A stretch of 64,000 bases of DNA, taken from assembly GCA_016290095.1 (NCBI GenBank), contig JAEESU010000006.1:1-64000 (forward strand). Direction: 5' to 3'. Below are positions 27,105 through 38,329 of this stretch, one piece after another (position 1 is the first letter of the stretch; every line of letters starts with the position of its first letter). The DNA comes from Clostridia bacterium. GTDB lineage: Bacteria; Bacillota; Clostridia; TANB77; CAG-508. The notes beneath the pieces are model-generated. The model saw only the letters and a list, made by a program, of their open reading frames with translations. It was not told the DNA's origin and made no database searches. The translations under genes were made by a program, and so were the position numbers.

Positions 27105-27812
27105 ATGTCAATATATATAATAGGTGATTTACACCTATCGTTTTCAGTAGATAAACCAATGGATATTTTTGGAAACAATTGGGAAAATCATGTGGAAAAA
27201 ATAAAGGAAAATTGGATAAAGAAAGTAGCACCAGAAGATACAGTTATTTTGCCAGGTGATTTTTCTTGGGCAACATATTTAGAAGATACATATAAAGATT
27301 TTGAATTTTTAAATAGTTTGCCAGGTAAAAAAATTATGAGCAAGGGAAATCATGATTATTGGTGGACAACTGTAACAAGTATGAGAAAATATTTAAAAGA
27401 GAATAACTTTGAAAATATTGACTTTTTATATAATAATTCATATTTAGTTGAAGATAAGATAATTGTTGGAACAAGAGGATGGGTTAATAACTGGAAATCA
27501 GATGACAATAGAAAAATTTTAAAAAGAGAAAATGATAGACTAGTTTTATCAATAGAAGATGGAATAAAAAAATATGGAACTGAAAAAGAAATAATTGCTT
27601 TTATTCACTATCCTCCTTTTTATAAAGAACCAATAGTGCCAGAAGAAATTGATTTTATTAAAATCCTTGAAAAATACAATATCAAAAAGTGTTATTATGC
27701 ACATTTACATGCAGAGGCACATAAAGAAGCAATAGAAGGAATAGTAAACGGAATAGATTTTAAATTAGTAAGTTCTGATTATTTAAAATTTGATTTATTA
27801 AAAATTAATTAG
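27105..27812 (+). CDS. Calcineurin-like metallophosphoesterase
   Basis: All metal-binding motifs are visible: GDLHLS (D8, H10), [21 protein letters not shown] and AHLHAEAH. 235 residues, soluble, no signal peptide. The family hydrolyses phosphoesters; the subgroup with GDFSW and NHDYWW is uncharacterised to my knowledge. GGGAG precedes the ATG. Confidence 0.88.
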   Translation: MSIYIIGDLHLSFSVDKPMDIFGNNWENHVEKIKENWIKKVAPEDTVILPGDFSWATYLEDTYKDFEFLNSLPGKKIMSKGNHDYWWTTVTSMRKYLKENNFENIDFLYNNSYLVEDKIIVGTRGWVNNWKSDDNRKILKRENDRLVLSIEDGIKKYGTEKEIIAFIHYPPFYKEPIVPEEIDFIKILEKYNIKKCYYAHLHAEAHKEAIEGIVNGIDFKLVSSDYLKFDLLKIN

Positions 27813-27832
27813 AAATATGGAGTATAGACATA

Positions 27833-29647
27833 ATGCAAAATAAACAAAAAAACATTAGAAATTTTAGTATAATTGCACATATTGATCATGGAAAATCTAC
27901 ATTGGCAGATAGAATAATTGAAATGACGGGTGTACTTTCTGAAAGAGAAATGACATCACAAGTTCTAGATAATATGGATATAGAACAAGAAAGAGGAATT
28001 ACAATTAAATCTCAAGCAGTAAAAATGAATTATACTGCAAAAAATGGAGAAACATATGAGTTTAATCTAATTGATACACCAGGACATGTTGATTTTAATT
28101 ATGAAGTTTCAAGAAGCTTAGCTGCTTGTGAAGGAGCAATACTTGTTGTAGATAGCACACAGGGAGTGGAAGCACAAACTCTTGCAAATGTATATTTAGC
28201 AATAGATGACAATCTAGAAATAGTACCAGTAATTAATAAAGTAGATTTGCCAAATGCTAGACCAGAAGAAGTAAAAAAAGAAATTGAAGATATTATTGGT
28301 ATTCCGGCGATGGATGCACCTTGCATTTCTGCTAAAACAGGATTAAATGTAGATGAAGTTTTAGAAAGAATAGTAACTGACATTCCAGCTCCAAATGGAG
28401 ATCCAGATTCGGAATTACAAGCATTAATATTTGATTCTGTTTATGATAATTATAAAGGTGCTTTAAGTTATGTAAGAATAAAAAATGGCCAAGTTAAAGC
28501 AAATGATGAAATATTATTTATGGCAACAGGAAAAGTATTTACAGTAACAGAAGTAGGGTATTTTGGAGCAGGAAGCTATATACCATGTGACCACTTAGAA
28601 GCAGGAGAAGTCGGTTATGTCGCAGCAAGTGTAAAAACTGTTTCTGATTTACATGTTGGTGATACAATTACTCAAAATAGTAATCCTGCAAAAGAAGCTT
28701 TACCAGGATACAAAAAAGCAAATTCAATGGTTTATTGTGGTATGTACCCATTAGATGGAAGTGAATATGAACCATTAAAAGAAGCATTAGAAAAACTAAA
28801 ATTAAATGATGCTGCACTAAATTATGAACCAGAAACCTCAGCTGCTTTGGGATTTGGATTTAGATGTGGATTTTTAGGATTATTACATTTAGAGATAGTA
28901 ATTGAAAGATTAGAAAGAGAATTTGATATAGGATTAATTACAACTGCACCATCAGTTATTTATCAAATTCATAGAACAAATGGAGAAATAATTGAATTAT
29001 ATAATCCAATGGACTTACCACCACAAACTGAAATAAGTTATATGGAAGAACCTATAATGAAAGTTCAAATAATGATTCCAAAAGAGTTTGTTGGAAATGT
29101 AATGAAAGTATGTCAAGAAAGAAGAGGAACTTACTTAGATATGAAATATCTAGATGAGAATAGAGTTACTCTTGAATATGATTTACCATTGAATGAAATT
29201 ATATATGATTTTTTTGATACAATTAAATCAAAAACAAAAGGTTACGCTTCAGTAGATTATGAGTTTAAAGAATATAGAAGGGCAGAACTTGTTAAATTAG
29301 ATCTTCATATAAATAATGAATCGGTTGATGCATTGTCATTTATAGTTCATAAAGATTCAGCCTATGAAAGAGGAAGAAAAATGGCTGAGAAGTTAAAAAA
29401 AGTAATACCAAGACAATTATTCGAAATACCAATTCAAGCTGTTGTTGGTGGAAAAATTATAGCAAGAGAAACATTATCTGCGATGAGAAAAGATGTACTT
29501 GCAAAGTGTTATGGTGGAGATATTACAAGAAAGAAAAAATTATTAGAAAAACAAAAACGTGGTAAGAAAAAAATGAGACAAATAGGAAATGTTGAAGTTC
29601 CACAAGAAGCGTTTTTAGCAGTTCTAAAATTAGATGATGAAGAGTAA
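27833..29647 (+). CDS. lepA: Elongation factor 4 (LepA)
   Basis: Translational GTPase that acts on the ribosome during initiation or elongation stress. G1 [13 protein letters not shown]2 [10 protein letters not shown]3 DTPGHVDF and G4 NKVDLP are all present, and the LepA-specific C-terminal domain ends [21 protein letters not shown]. 604 residues, the usual length. It forms a unit with the downstream rlmB (12-base gap). Confidence 0.98.
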   Translation: MQNKQKNIRNFSIIAHIDHGKSTLADRIIEMTGVLSEREMTSQVLDNMDIEQERGITIKSQAVKMNYTAKNGETYEFNLIDTPGHVDFNYEVSRSLAACEGAILVVDSTQGVEAQTLANVYLAIDDNLEIVPVINKVDLPNARPEEVKKEIEDIIGIPAMDAPCISAKTGLNVDEVLERIVTDIPAPNGDPDSELQALIFDSVYDNYKGALSYVRIKNGQVKANDEILFMATGKVFTVTEVGYFGAGSYIPCDHLEAGEVGYVAASVKTVSDLHVGDTITQNSNPAKEALPGYKKANSMVYCGMYPLDGSEYEPLKEALEKLKLNDAALNYEPETSAALGFGFRCGFLGLLHLEIVIERLEREFDIGLITTAPSVIYQIHRTNGEIIELYNPMDLPPQTEISYMEEPIMKVQIMIPKEFVGNVMKVCQERRGTYLDMKYLDENRVTLEYDLPLNEIIYDFFDTIKSKTKGYASVDYEFKEYRRAELVKLDLHINNESVDALSFIVHKDSAYERGRKMAEKLKKVIPRQLFEIPIQAVVGGKIIARETLSAMRKDVLAKCYGGDITRKKKLLEKQKRGKKKMRQIGNVEVPQEAFLAVLKLDDEE

Positions 29648-29659
29648 AAGGAGATTAGT

Positions 29660-30592
29660 ATGAAAGAAAGAAGATCAGGAGAAGGAGATAGAAGACAAGG
29701 AGACAGAAGAACAGATGACCGTAGACAAGGCGACCGTAGACAATGGGTTAGAAGAGAAACTAGACCAGGTGAATTTGATAGAAGAATTGGTGAGAGAAGA
29801 GGCTCTGATAGAAGATTTATAGAGAGAAGATCTGGTGAAGATAGAAGAGAAAAAGAAGAAAAAGTATATGATGATGTTGTTGCAGGAAGAAATGCTGTTT
29901 TAGAATTACTAAAATCTGATAAAGATGTTAATAAGATATATATCGAACGTGGAGAAAGACATGGATCAATAAATGAAATAATTGCTAGAGCTAAAGAGAG
30001 AAAAATTATTTTAGTAGAAAGTGAAAAAAGCAAACTTGACTTAATGGCAGAAAATAATCAAGGTGTTGTTGCAGTTATTCCACCATTTAATTATTGTGAA
30101 GTAGAAGATATTTTAGAAGTAGCAAAAAGTAAAAACGAAGATCCATTTATTTTAATATTAGATGGAATAGAGGATCCACATAATTTAGGATCAATTATTA
30201 GAACAGCTGAAACTGCAGGAGTACATGGAGTGATTATTCCTAAAAGAAGAAGTGTTGCAGTAAATAGTACTGTTGTAAAAGTATCAACAGGTGCTACTTC
30301 ATATGTGAAAATTGCGAGAGTTACAAATATAAATGAAACAATAAGATTTTTAAAAGAAAATGGATTATGGGTAATAGGTACAGATGGAACAGCAGATACA
30401 TTATACTATAATCAAGATTTAAAAGGACCTTTAGCAATTATTATTGGTAGCGAAGGATTTGGAATGAGTAATCTTGTAAAAGAAAATTCAGATTGTTTAA
30501 TAAAAATTCCAATGAAAGGACAAATTACGTCATTAAATGCTTCTGTTTCAGCAGGAATTGTAATTTATGAAGCGTTAAAACAAAGAATGTAA
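29660..30592 (+). CDS. rlmB: 23S rRNA 2'-O-methyltransferase RlmB-like with Arg-rich tail
   Basis: A SPOUT (TrmH-family) RNA methyltransferase with a substrate-binding domain from GRNAVLELL (about residue 77) and the knotted SAM site in LDGIEDPHNLGSIIRTAE, IIGSEGFGMSN and IPMKGQITSLNASVSAGI. The family normally starts near residue 70; here 66 extra residues carry eleven Arg-Arg pairs, mostly spaced by five (RRQGD, RRTDD and similar). AGGAG precedes the ATG, so the tail is translated. The tail probably adds RNA affinity (inference). Confidence 0.93.
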   Translation: MKERRSGEGDRRQGDRRTDDRRQGDRRQWVRRETRPGEFDRRIGERRGSDRRFIERRSGEDRREKEEKVYDDVVAGRNAVLELLKSDKDVNKIYIERGERHGSINEIIARAKERKIILVESEKSKLDLMAENNQGVVAVIPPFNYCEVEDILEVAKSKNEDPFILILDGIEDPHNLGSIIRTAETAGVHGVIIPKRRSVAVNSTVVKVSTGATSYVKIARVTNINETIRFLKENGLWVIGTDGTADTLYYNQDLKGPLAIIIGSEGFGMSNLVKENSDCLIKIPMKGQITSLNASVSAGIVIYEALKQRM

Positions 30593-30597
30593 AAAAA

Positions 30598-30625
30598 AAC
30601 CTCCTATAAAAAGGAGGTTATTTTT
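30598..30625. terminator. Bidirectional terminator
   Basis: AACCTCCT (30598-30605) pairs with AGGAGGTT (30612-30619), with A and T tracts on either side. It serves rlmB (+) and the converging gene at 30625-31686 (-). Confidence 0.9.
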
Positions 30626-31686
30626 TATTCTTCTACAATTTTGAATAAAGTAAAATATTCTGGAGTATTATTCTCTATACATTTTAAGTAAAATTCGGCT
30701 TCTTCCACATTTTTGCAAGCTCTAATGATAAGAGGATTTACATTTGAAAGTTTTTTTGCATTATTTGCAAATTTCATTGCTTTAATAGAACTATAATTTT
30801 CTCTTTTAGCTAAGTTATAACATTCATCATATACAGATGAAGAATCAAACTTATAATCTTTTAAAGATATAGTATATTCTTTATCGATAATGTTTTGCAA
30901 AGAAGAATATTTTTCTGGACTATCTGAAAAAGTTTTTTCTAAATCAGATGTAGAATAAGGTAAAATAGCATATCCTTTTTTGTGTGAAATAAATAATACT
31001 TTTTCAGGTAATGGAGATGAGGGTTCACTTGTACTTTCTTCTAATGAATTTTCTGCTAATGCTTCTTCAAGTAAAGCGTCTTCAATTAGAGAGCTTTCAT
31101 CTTTTTCTATGGTATTTTCAAGTGTTTCTTTTGAAACAACATTATTAGTAGAATTATCTTGTATTTGAATGTTTTCTAAAGTTTCATTCATTTGAGTTTC
31201 TATATCATCTATTGTTATTTGAGAAGTATACAAATCTGATATTTCTTGTTGAATAGGTTTATCTTCAACTGAAATTTCTGGGAAAGTAACACTAATATAG
31301 TCAAATAATGAATCCATAAAAGAATAATATATTGAATTGTCTGAATTTATTTTATCTAATAGATTTTTACATTTATCATTATAATTTATATAATCAAATG
31401 ACTCATAAGTATTGTTAGTAATAACACTTTCTAAAAATAATTTTAATTCAATTAATCTATTAATATTTTCTTTTAATTTATCAAAACATTTTTGAACATT
31501 TTCTAAGAAAGAATGAATTTGATCTGTATCCTGAGGATTTGATGAGTTGTAAATTCCTTCTGAAATTTTTTCAAGATATAATAATAAAGTTTTCTTTAGT
31601 TGTCTTTGTTGAATTAAAACATTATTTAATTCATTAATTTCTTTTTCCACAATGCTTTGATTAATTACATAATTTGGAACTATCAT
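30625..31686 (-). CDS. Hypothetical coiled-coil protein, 353 aa
   Basis: No signal peptide or membrane helix. The N-terminal ~150 residues are helical and coiled-coil-like (KEINELNNVLIQQRQL and onward), a middle ~80 residues are acidic, Ser/Glu-rich and low-complexity, and the last ~120 form a compact domain starting PLPEKVLFISHKKGYAILPY. GGAGGG precedes the ATG and a plausible promoter lies at 31710-31738. I do not recognise the family. Confidence 0.75.
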   Translation of the reverse strand: MIVPNYVINQSIVEKEINELNNVLIQQRQLKKTLLLYLEKISEGIYNSSNPQDTDQIHSFLENVQKCFDKLKENINRLIELKLFLESVITNNTYESFDYINYNDKCKNLLDKINSDNSIYYSFMDSLFDYISVTFPEISVEDKPIQQEISDLYTSQITIDDIETQMNETLENIQIQDNSTNNVVSKETLENTIEKDESSLIEDALLEEALAENSLEESTSEPSSPLPEKVLFISHKKGYAILPYSTSDLEKTFSDSPEKYSSLQNIIDKEYTISLKDYKFDSSSVYDECYNLAKRENYSSIKAMKFANNAKKLSNVNPLIIRACKNVEEAEFYLKCIENNTPEYFTLFKIVEE

Positions 31687-31709
31687 TTGTACCCTCCATT
31701 AATATCAAT

Positions 31710-31738
31710 ATTATATAATATAAATATTTTTTTTACAA
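31710..31738 (-). promoter_or_regulatory. Probable promoter of the 30625-31686 gene
   Basis: On the minus strand TTGTAA (31733-31738), 17-base spacer, TATAAT (31710-31715), 24 bases before the start codon. The -35 is only a 4/6 match. Confidence 0.5.
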
Positions 31739-31839
31739 GGAATTATATTTTTTTCTACATAATTTTACAAAAATATTGAAATAATTAAATTCTAATATTA
31801 AAATATTTATGTTAAAAAATTGTAAAAGGGAGAATATAC

Positions 31840-33297
31840 GTGGAAGTTGGATTCGATAGTGAAAAGTATTTAAAAGTACAAAGTGAGAAAATAGCAGAAA
31901 GAATTAAAATGTTTGATAATAAATTATATTTGGAATTTGGTGGAAAAATATTTGATGATTTACATGCAGCAAGAGTACTACCAGGATTTAAAGCCGATAA
32001 TAAAATTAATTTATTAAAAGAATTTAAAGATGATTTAGAAGTCATATTTTGTATAAATGCATCAGCAATACAAAAAAGTAAAATCAGAGCGGACTATGGG
32101 ATTAGCTATGAACTAGATCTTATACGATTAATTGAGAAACTTCAGGAATTAGAAATTTCTATAAATAGTGTTGTAGTTACCATGTATCATGATGGTGATA
32201 ATATATCACATTTAGAAAAAATGCTAGAAGAAAGAAATATCAAAATGTATATTCACAGACCAACTTCTGGATATCCTGATAATGTAGATTTAATAGTTAG
32301 TGATGAAGGGTATGGAAGAAATCCATATATAGAAACAACTAAAAAATTAGTTGTAGTAACTGCACCAGGACCAAATAGTGGAAAACTTGGAACATGTTTA
32401 TCACAACTATATCATGAACATAAAAGAGGAGTAAGAGCAGGATACGCTAAGTTTGAAACTTTTCCGGTTTGGAACTTAAGATTACTAGATCCAGTAAATA
32501 TTGCTTATGAAGCTGCAACAGCGGATTTAAAAGATTTTAACATGATAGATCCATTTCATTTAGAAGCTTATGGAGAAAGTGCAGTAAATTATAATAGAGA
32601 CATATCTGCATTCCCAATTTTAAAAAATATTTTATTTAAAATAACAGGTCAAGAAGTATATAAATCTCCTACAGATATGGGTGTTAACATGATTAAACAA
32701 TGTATAACTAATGAAGATATTATCCATAAAGCTGCAACTGATGAAATAATAAGGAGATATTATAGTGTTTTATGTGATTATAAACAAGGTATCTGTGGAG
32801 AAGAAACAGTAGATGCAGTAAAAGTATTGATGGACAAACTAAATCTTTCTTTAACAGATAGAGATGTTGCAAATTTTGCAAATGAAAGAGCAGAAAGAGA
32901 AAAAGCAAATGTTTTAGCAATAAAACTTCCAAATGGAAATATAGTTTCTGGAAAGGAATCTAAGCTTCTTAGCTGTTCAAGTTCTGCAATTTTAAATGCT
33001 GTAAAAAATATTGCTGGAATTCCAGATCCTGAGTATTTACTATCTCCTTCAGTATTAGATGGAATTTATAAAATGAAGCAAAAAACATCTTATAAAACAT
33101 CATATTTCTTAAATTTATCAGAAGTTTTAATTGCACTTAGTATTTGTTCAATGACAAATCCAATTATTGAAAAAGTAATAAATGATTTAGATAAACTAAG
33201 AGGATGTGAAGCACACGCAAGCTACATCATAGATAAAAGTGAATTAAATGTAATCAAAAACTTAGGAATGAACTTAACTTGTGAACCAAAGATGTAA
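31840..33297 (+). CDS. DUF1846 family protein
   Basis: Matches the UPF0371/DUF1846 family: VGFDSEKYLKVQSEKI at the start, FGGKIFDDLHAARVLPGF, VVVTAPGPNSGKLGTCLSQ and FHLEAYGESAVNYNRD. The family is ~490-500 residues; this is 485. Its fold contains an ATP/NTP-type domain, but the biological role is unknown. The start is GTG after AAGGGAGA. Its last 30 codons are partly duplicated at 34216-34253. Confidence 0.93.
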   Translation: MEVGFDSEKYLKVQSEKIAERIKMFDNKLYLEFGGKIFDDLHAARVLPGFKADNKINLLKEFKDDLEVIFCINASAIQKSKIRADYGISYELDLIRLIEKLQELEISINSVVVTMYHDGDNISHLEKMLEERNIKMYIHRPTSGYPDNVDLIVSDEGYGRNPYIETTKKLVVVTAPGPNSGKLGTCLSQLYHEHKRGVRAGYAKFETFPVWNLRLLDPVNIAYEAATADLKDFNMIDPFHLEAYGESAVNYNRDISAFPILKNILFKITGQEVYKSPTDMGVNMIKQCITNEDIIHKAATDEIIRRYYSVLCDYKQGICGEETVDAVKVLMDKLNLSLTDRDVANFANERAEREKANVLAIKLPNGNIVSGKESKLLSCSSSAILNAVKNIAGIPDPEYLLSPSVLDGIYKMKQKTSYKTSYFLNLSEVLIALSICSMTNPIIEKVINDLDKLRGCEAHASYIIDKSELNVIKNLGMNLTCEPKM

Positions 33298-33337
33298 AAT
33301 ATCAGTCTAATATACAAATGATTATTGGGGGTAAAAA

Positions 33338-34183
33338 ATGGAAGAAAATAAAAAGGGTAAAATAGATTTTTTAAGTTTATTATGTTTAGCTGCTATTGCT
33401 ATAATTACGATAGGATTTTTTGTGGGTGCTATGATAAGATGGCAAAAAACAGAAATCATAAAAGAAAGTAAATTAAATGCAGAATATACTGAAAGTACGA
33501 TTGAAGAGAATACAGTTGAAGAAAATACTGTAACTGAAAAACAAGAACCTGATTATAATAATAAATTAGTTGAAAATGAAAAATATATATATTCAGTTGA
33601 AACATATACATATAAATATACCAGTGGAGGAATTGAAGATGAAAAGAAAATCTCTTTACCTTGTATAAATATTAATTCTACTGATGCTCTGAAATTAAAT
33701 AAAGAATTCAAATCATATTTTGATAAAGCACAAGAATCTTTAACTACTGTAGAAGAAGATGGTTATGTTTATGTTCATTTTGATTACATGGACTATAATT
33801 ATAATATTTATAACGATGAGTTATTATCGTTAGATGTAAGGACTGGAACTTATTATGTTGATAGTGATGCAATACTTCCAGAAGAGATATATAACTTTAA
33901 TATAAAAAGCGGAAAATTACTTACAAATGAAGAAGTAATTGACGTATTAGGACTAACAAAAGAAGAGTTCAAAAAAATTATTGATACTGAATTAGAGGAG
34001 ATTTATCAACGTGAAAATTCATATAGCGAATTAAATTATAGTTTGGAAGAATTTTTTGATAAGGTTGAATATGACATTGATAAAATTAATATTTATTATG
34101 AATATGATAATGCATTTACTATAATAGGAATTAAATATCCAACAGATTTAGATGGATCGCAACAGATATTTATAAAAATATAA
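33338..34183 (+). CDS. Membrane-anchored protein of unknown function, 281 aa
   Basis: One membrane helix (about residues 13-34), a Glu/Thr-rich linker, then an extracytoplasmic domain with Tyr-rich strands and the block YNFNIKSGKLLTNEEVIDVLG. The look is that of DUF3298/RsiV-type extracytoplasmic domains, but I would not assign it firmly. GGGGG precedes the ATG. A broken relative lies directly downstream (34214-34969). Confidence 0.75.
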   Translation: MEENKKGKIDFLSLLCLAAIAIITIGFFVGAMIRWQKTEIIKESKLNAEYTESTIEENTVEENTVTEKQEPDYNNKLVENEKYIYSVETYTYKYTSGGIEDEKKISLPCININSTDALKLNKEFKSYFDKAQESLTTVEEDGYVYVHFDYMDYNYNIYNDELLSLDVRTGTYYVDSDAILPEEIYNFNIKSGKLLTNEEVIDVLGLTKEEFKKIIDTELEEIYQRENSYSELNYSLEEFFDKVEYDIDKINIYYEYDNAFTIIGIKYPTDLDGSQQIFIKI

Positions 34184-34198
34184 TCTTTATAAAATAAT

Positions 34199-34270
34199 AA
34201 ATGACATAGATAAATTGAAGCACACGCAAGCTACATCATAGATAAAAGTGAATCATATGTATTCGAAAAA
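34199..34270 (+). repeat. Duplicated fragment of the DUF1846 gene 3' end
   Basis: Bases 34216-34253 are identical over 38 positions to 33207-33244 inside the DUF1846 gene, and flanking bases on both sides are similar with an 11-base gap. The copy is read in the same frame (EAHASYIIDKSE) and leads into the broken gene downstream. Confidence 0.9.
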
Positions 34271-34969
34271 ACTGTGGGTTATAATAATGATTTTAATAAA
34301 TATATAGGAGATATAAAATTTCAAAAAAATGAAGAGATTTTTGAAATAGATTACAATAAAATCTGCGAATTATGTGATTTGAGTTTGTATGTTAGTCAAA
34401 TACAAATAAATGGATTATTGATACCAACGCGTTTACGTCCTGGTATAACATATTTTATTAGTATTAGTGATGAACCTACATATATATTTGATGAAGATTA
34501 TTATTTTTATATTAGTTATGAAAACTATGTAAAAGACTATGCTAAAATAGTATCAAACCATTTACCTATTATTAATTTAAAATCAAATGATGCAAATAAA
34601 GTTAATAAAGAATTAGAGGATTTTTTTTGAGAATGCAAAAAAAAATTGTCTTTAATTGTAGAAAAAACTGATGACAAATATTCTAAAGTAGAAGGCAATC
34701 TATGTGAATTTTGTATATATAATTTTGATTTAGAAACAGGTAAGTTGCTATCAAATAGAGAGTTTATAAAGCGTTGTGGTTATTCGATAAAAGAATTTGA
34801 AGGAAAAGCAGGTTTTAATATAGATGATATAAATATTACTTTTGATGATAGAATTAATATGTTTAAAGGAGATAAGCATGATTTTAAAGATGAAGTGGAT
34901 GATATTGATAAGTTTTATGTTTTTAAAAATTCCGATAAATACAATTGGATTGAGGTTAATATGAAATAA
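34214..34969 (+). pseudogene. Chimeric, interrupted paralogue of the 33338 gene
   Basis: The open frame begins right after TAA at 34211 with a piece of DUF1846 C-terminus, then continues into a domain related to the 33338 product: LPIINLKSNDANKVNKELEDFF parallels LPCININSTDALKLNKEFKSYF, and YNFDLETGKLLSNREFIKRCGY parallels YNFNIKSGKLLTNEEVIDVLG. An in-frame TGA at 34628-34630 breaks it; the frame is otherwise intact to 34969. No membrane helix and no ribosome site are visible at the possible GTG (34274). I call it a decayed duplicate. Confidence 0.75.
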
Positions 34970-34981
34970 TATAAAAAACAC

Positions 34982-35009
34982 TTGACAAATTTAAAATAAG
35001 GTATAAAAT
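34982..35009 (+). promoter_or_regulatory. groESL promoter
   Basis: TTGACA (34982-34987), 16-base spacer, TAAAAT (35004-35009), directly followed by the CIRCE-like operator so that repressor binding would cover the transcription start. Confidence 0.75.
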
Positions 35010-35010
35010 A

Positions 35011-35037
35011 TTAGCAGTCGAAAGTTTCGACTGCTAA
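35011..35037 (+). promoter_or_regulatory. CIRCE-type operator for HrcA (variant)
   Basis: TTAGCAGTC-N9-GACTGCTAA lies in the right place upstream of groES. The CIRCE consensus is TTAGCACTC-N9-GAGTGCTAA; here one base in each arm has changed in a matched way (C to G and G to C), so the dyad is perfect. hrcA is not in the window. The same sequence can form a strong RNA hairpin in the leader. Confidence 0.85.
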
Positions 35038-35060
35038 TTTTATTTACAATAGTTATATAA

Positions 35061-37039
<1,979 letters not shown>

Positions 37040-37048
37040 AATAAAAAG

Positions 37049-37080
37049 AAAAGGGCTCTTAATAAGAGCCCTTTTCCTTT
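37049..37080 (+). terminator. Intrinsic terminator of groESL
   Basis: AAAAGGGCTCTT (37049-37060) pairs with AAGAGCCCTTTT (37064-37075), then CCTTTT. The stem is close to symmetric and could also serve the small minus-strand gene ending at 37080. Confidence 0.9.
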
Positions 37081-37202
37081 TAGTTACAGCAACCTCTATT
37101 GTTATTGTTTCCACAACAACAGAATAAAATAATAAGTAGAATTATTATCCAAAGACAATCATTGTCTCCTCCAAATAATCCACAACCTCTGTTTTCTGGC
37201 AT
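37080..37202 (-). CDS. Small Cys-rich membrane peptide, 40 aa
   Basis: A frame of 40 codons with an excellent ribosome site (AAAGGAGGG, 7 bases before ATG). The product begins MPENRGCGLFGGDNDCLW, has one hydrophobic helix (residues 17-27) ending in three consecutive cysteines, then GNNNNRGCCN: seven Cys in all. Similar Gly/Cys-rich single-helix peptides (the YjcZ type of spore proteins, and clostridial high-cysteine peptides) are known in Bacillota, but I cannot assign it for certain. It converges with groEL. Confidence 0.75.
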   Translation of the reverse strand: MPENRGCGLFGGDNDCLWIIILLIILFCCCGNNNNRGCCN

Positions 37203-37331
37203 TTTTAAACCCTCCTTTAAAATGTTTTCAAATCTTTTGTATGTTATATTCTATGAATTTTAATAAAAAGTGTTACAGTTGTAATAAAAAGAATAATGTG
37301 TTAAAATTTAAATATATTTGAGGTGGTAATA

Positions 37332-38207
37332 ATGAAGTATATTTTTATTTTAAACTCAATGGCTGGAAGAGGAAAATCTATTGATATAAAAGAGAATATA
37401 GAAAAAGAATGTATAATTAGAAAAATGGAATATGAATTTAGATATATCACTAAAGAAGTTAGTGGTGCTGATATTGCTAGAGAATATGCATCTGAAGAAA
37501 ATGTCATATATGTTGTTGGTGGTGATGGATCAATAACAAAAACAATACAAGGAATTGTTGGAACCAAAAATAGACTAGGTATTATTCCAGCAGGATCCGG
37601 AAATGACACATATAAATCAGTAAAAAAGCTACCTGAAGGAAATACATTAATAGATATAGCTAAAATAAATAGTGTTTATTTTATAAATGTTGCTTGTTTG
37701 GGAATAGATGCTGAAGTTGGAAATAATATAGATATATTTAGAGAGAAAAACATACCAACAAGTCAATTATACAATGCTAGTATATTTTATACATTTAGAC
37801 ATTTTAAATTTAAAAAAATGAATTTTAAGTCTAAAATAAAAAATATAAGTGAAGAATTTTCAATTTTAAGTATATGTAATGGTGCATATTATGGCGGTGG
37901 ATTTAATGTTGCTCCAAAATCTAAATTAACAGATGGTTTATTAGATATATATTTTGGAGAAAAAATACCTAAAATAGCAATGATACCATTACTTCTTAAA
38001 TTAAAAAAAGGAGAACATGAAGGTAAACGCCATATGCATAAATTTAGAACAGATCATGTGGAACTAGAGTTAAACGAGATGGTCACATTTAATGTTGATG
38101 GTGAAAAACTAACCGATAAAAAGTTCGTTATAGATGTTTTGCCAAAAGCAATATGTGTTTACAATAATGCAGATTTTGTGGAAAAAAGTATTATCAAAAT
38201 AAAATAG
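37332..38207 (+). CDS. Diacylglycerol kinase-like lipid kinase (YegS/DgkB fold)
   Basis: The DAGK catalytic domain shows the nucleotide loop VVGGDGSITKTIQGI and IIPAGSGNDTYKSV, plus LGIDAEVG and the C-terminal VDGEKL. 291 residues from ATG 37332; GAGGTGG (37320-37326) favours this ATG over the GTG at 37323. It phosphorylates a lipid (diacylglycerol or similar) at the membrane. It is monocistronic, with a terminator at its stop codon. Confidence 0.92.
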   Translation: MKYIFILNSMAGRGKSIDIKENIEKECIIRKMEYEFRYITKEVSGADIAREYASEENVIYVVGGDGSITKTIQGIVGTKNRLGIIPAGSGNDTYKSVKKLPEGNTLIDIAKINSVYFINVACLGIDAEVGNNIDIFREKNIPTSQLYNASIFYTFRHFKFKKMNFKSKIKNISEEFSILSICNGAYYGGGFNVAPKSKLTDGLLDIYFGEKIPKIAMIPLLLKLKKGEHEGKRHMHKFRTDHVELELNEMVTFNVDGEKLTDKKFVIDVLPKAICVYNNADFVEKSIIKIK

Positions 38208-38234
38208 TATTTACAATACTATTTTATTTTTTTT
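38201..38234 (+). terminator. Intrinsic terminator
   Basis: AAAATAGTATT (38201-38211), which includes the stop codon, pairs with AATACTATTTT (38215-38225), followed by a long T tract. Confidence 0.85.
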
Positions 38235-38237
38235 ATA

Positions 38238-38266
38238 TGTACAAAATTTTTTTTTAATGATATAAT
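38238..38266 (+). promoter_or_regulatory. Probable mutL promoter
   Basis: TGTACA (38238-38243), 17-base spacer, TATAAT (38261-38266) with an extended TG before the -10. Confidence 0.6.
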
Positions 38267-38329
38267 TTGTTACGAATTGGATTTTAAATGTAATAAAATG
38301 GAATATAGCATATAGAAAAGGAGAAAAAG

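Noticed and set aside
29509..30033. 174-codon minus-strand frame opposite rlmB
   Set aside because: Ser/Leu-rich composition is the complement of the Arg-pair repeat; no ribosome site or promoter.
34628..34630. In-frame TGA read as selenocysteine or as recoded Trp
   Set aside because: No stable hairpin follows the TGA as bacterial selenocysteine insertion needs, and TGA is a normal stop here (for example nifS). A nonsense mutation in a duplicate is simpler.
35011..35037. The hairpin before groES as a terminator of the broken gene
   Set aside because: Its exact 9-9-9 layout, TTAGC...GCTAA ends and position right after a promoter fit CIRCE better, and the T tract is weak.
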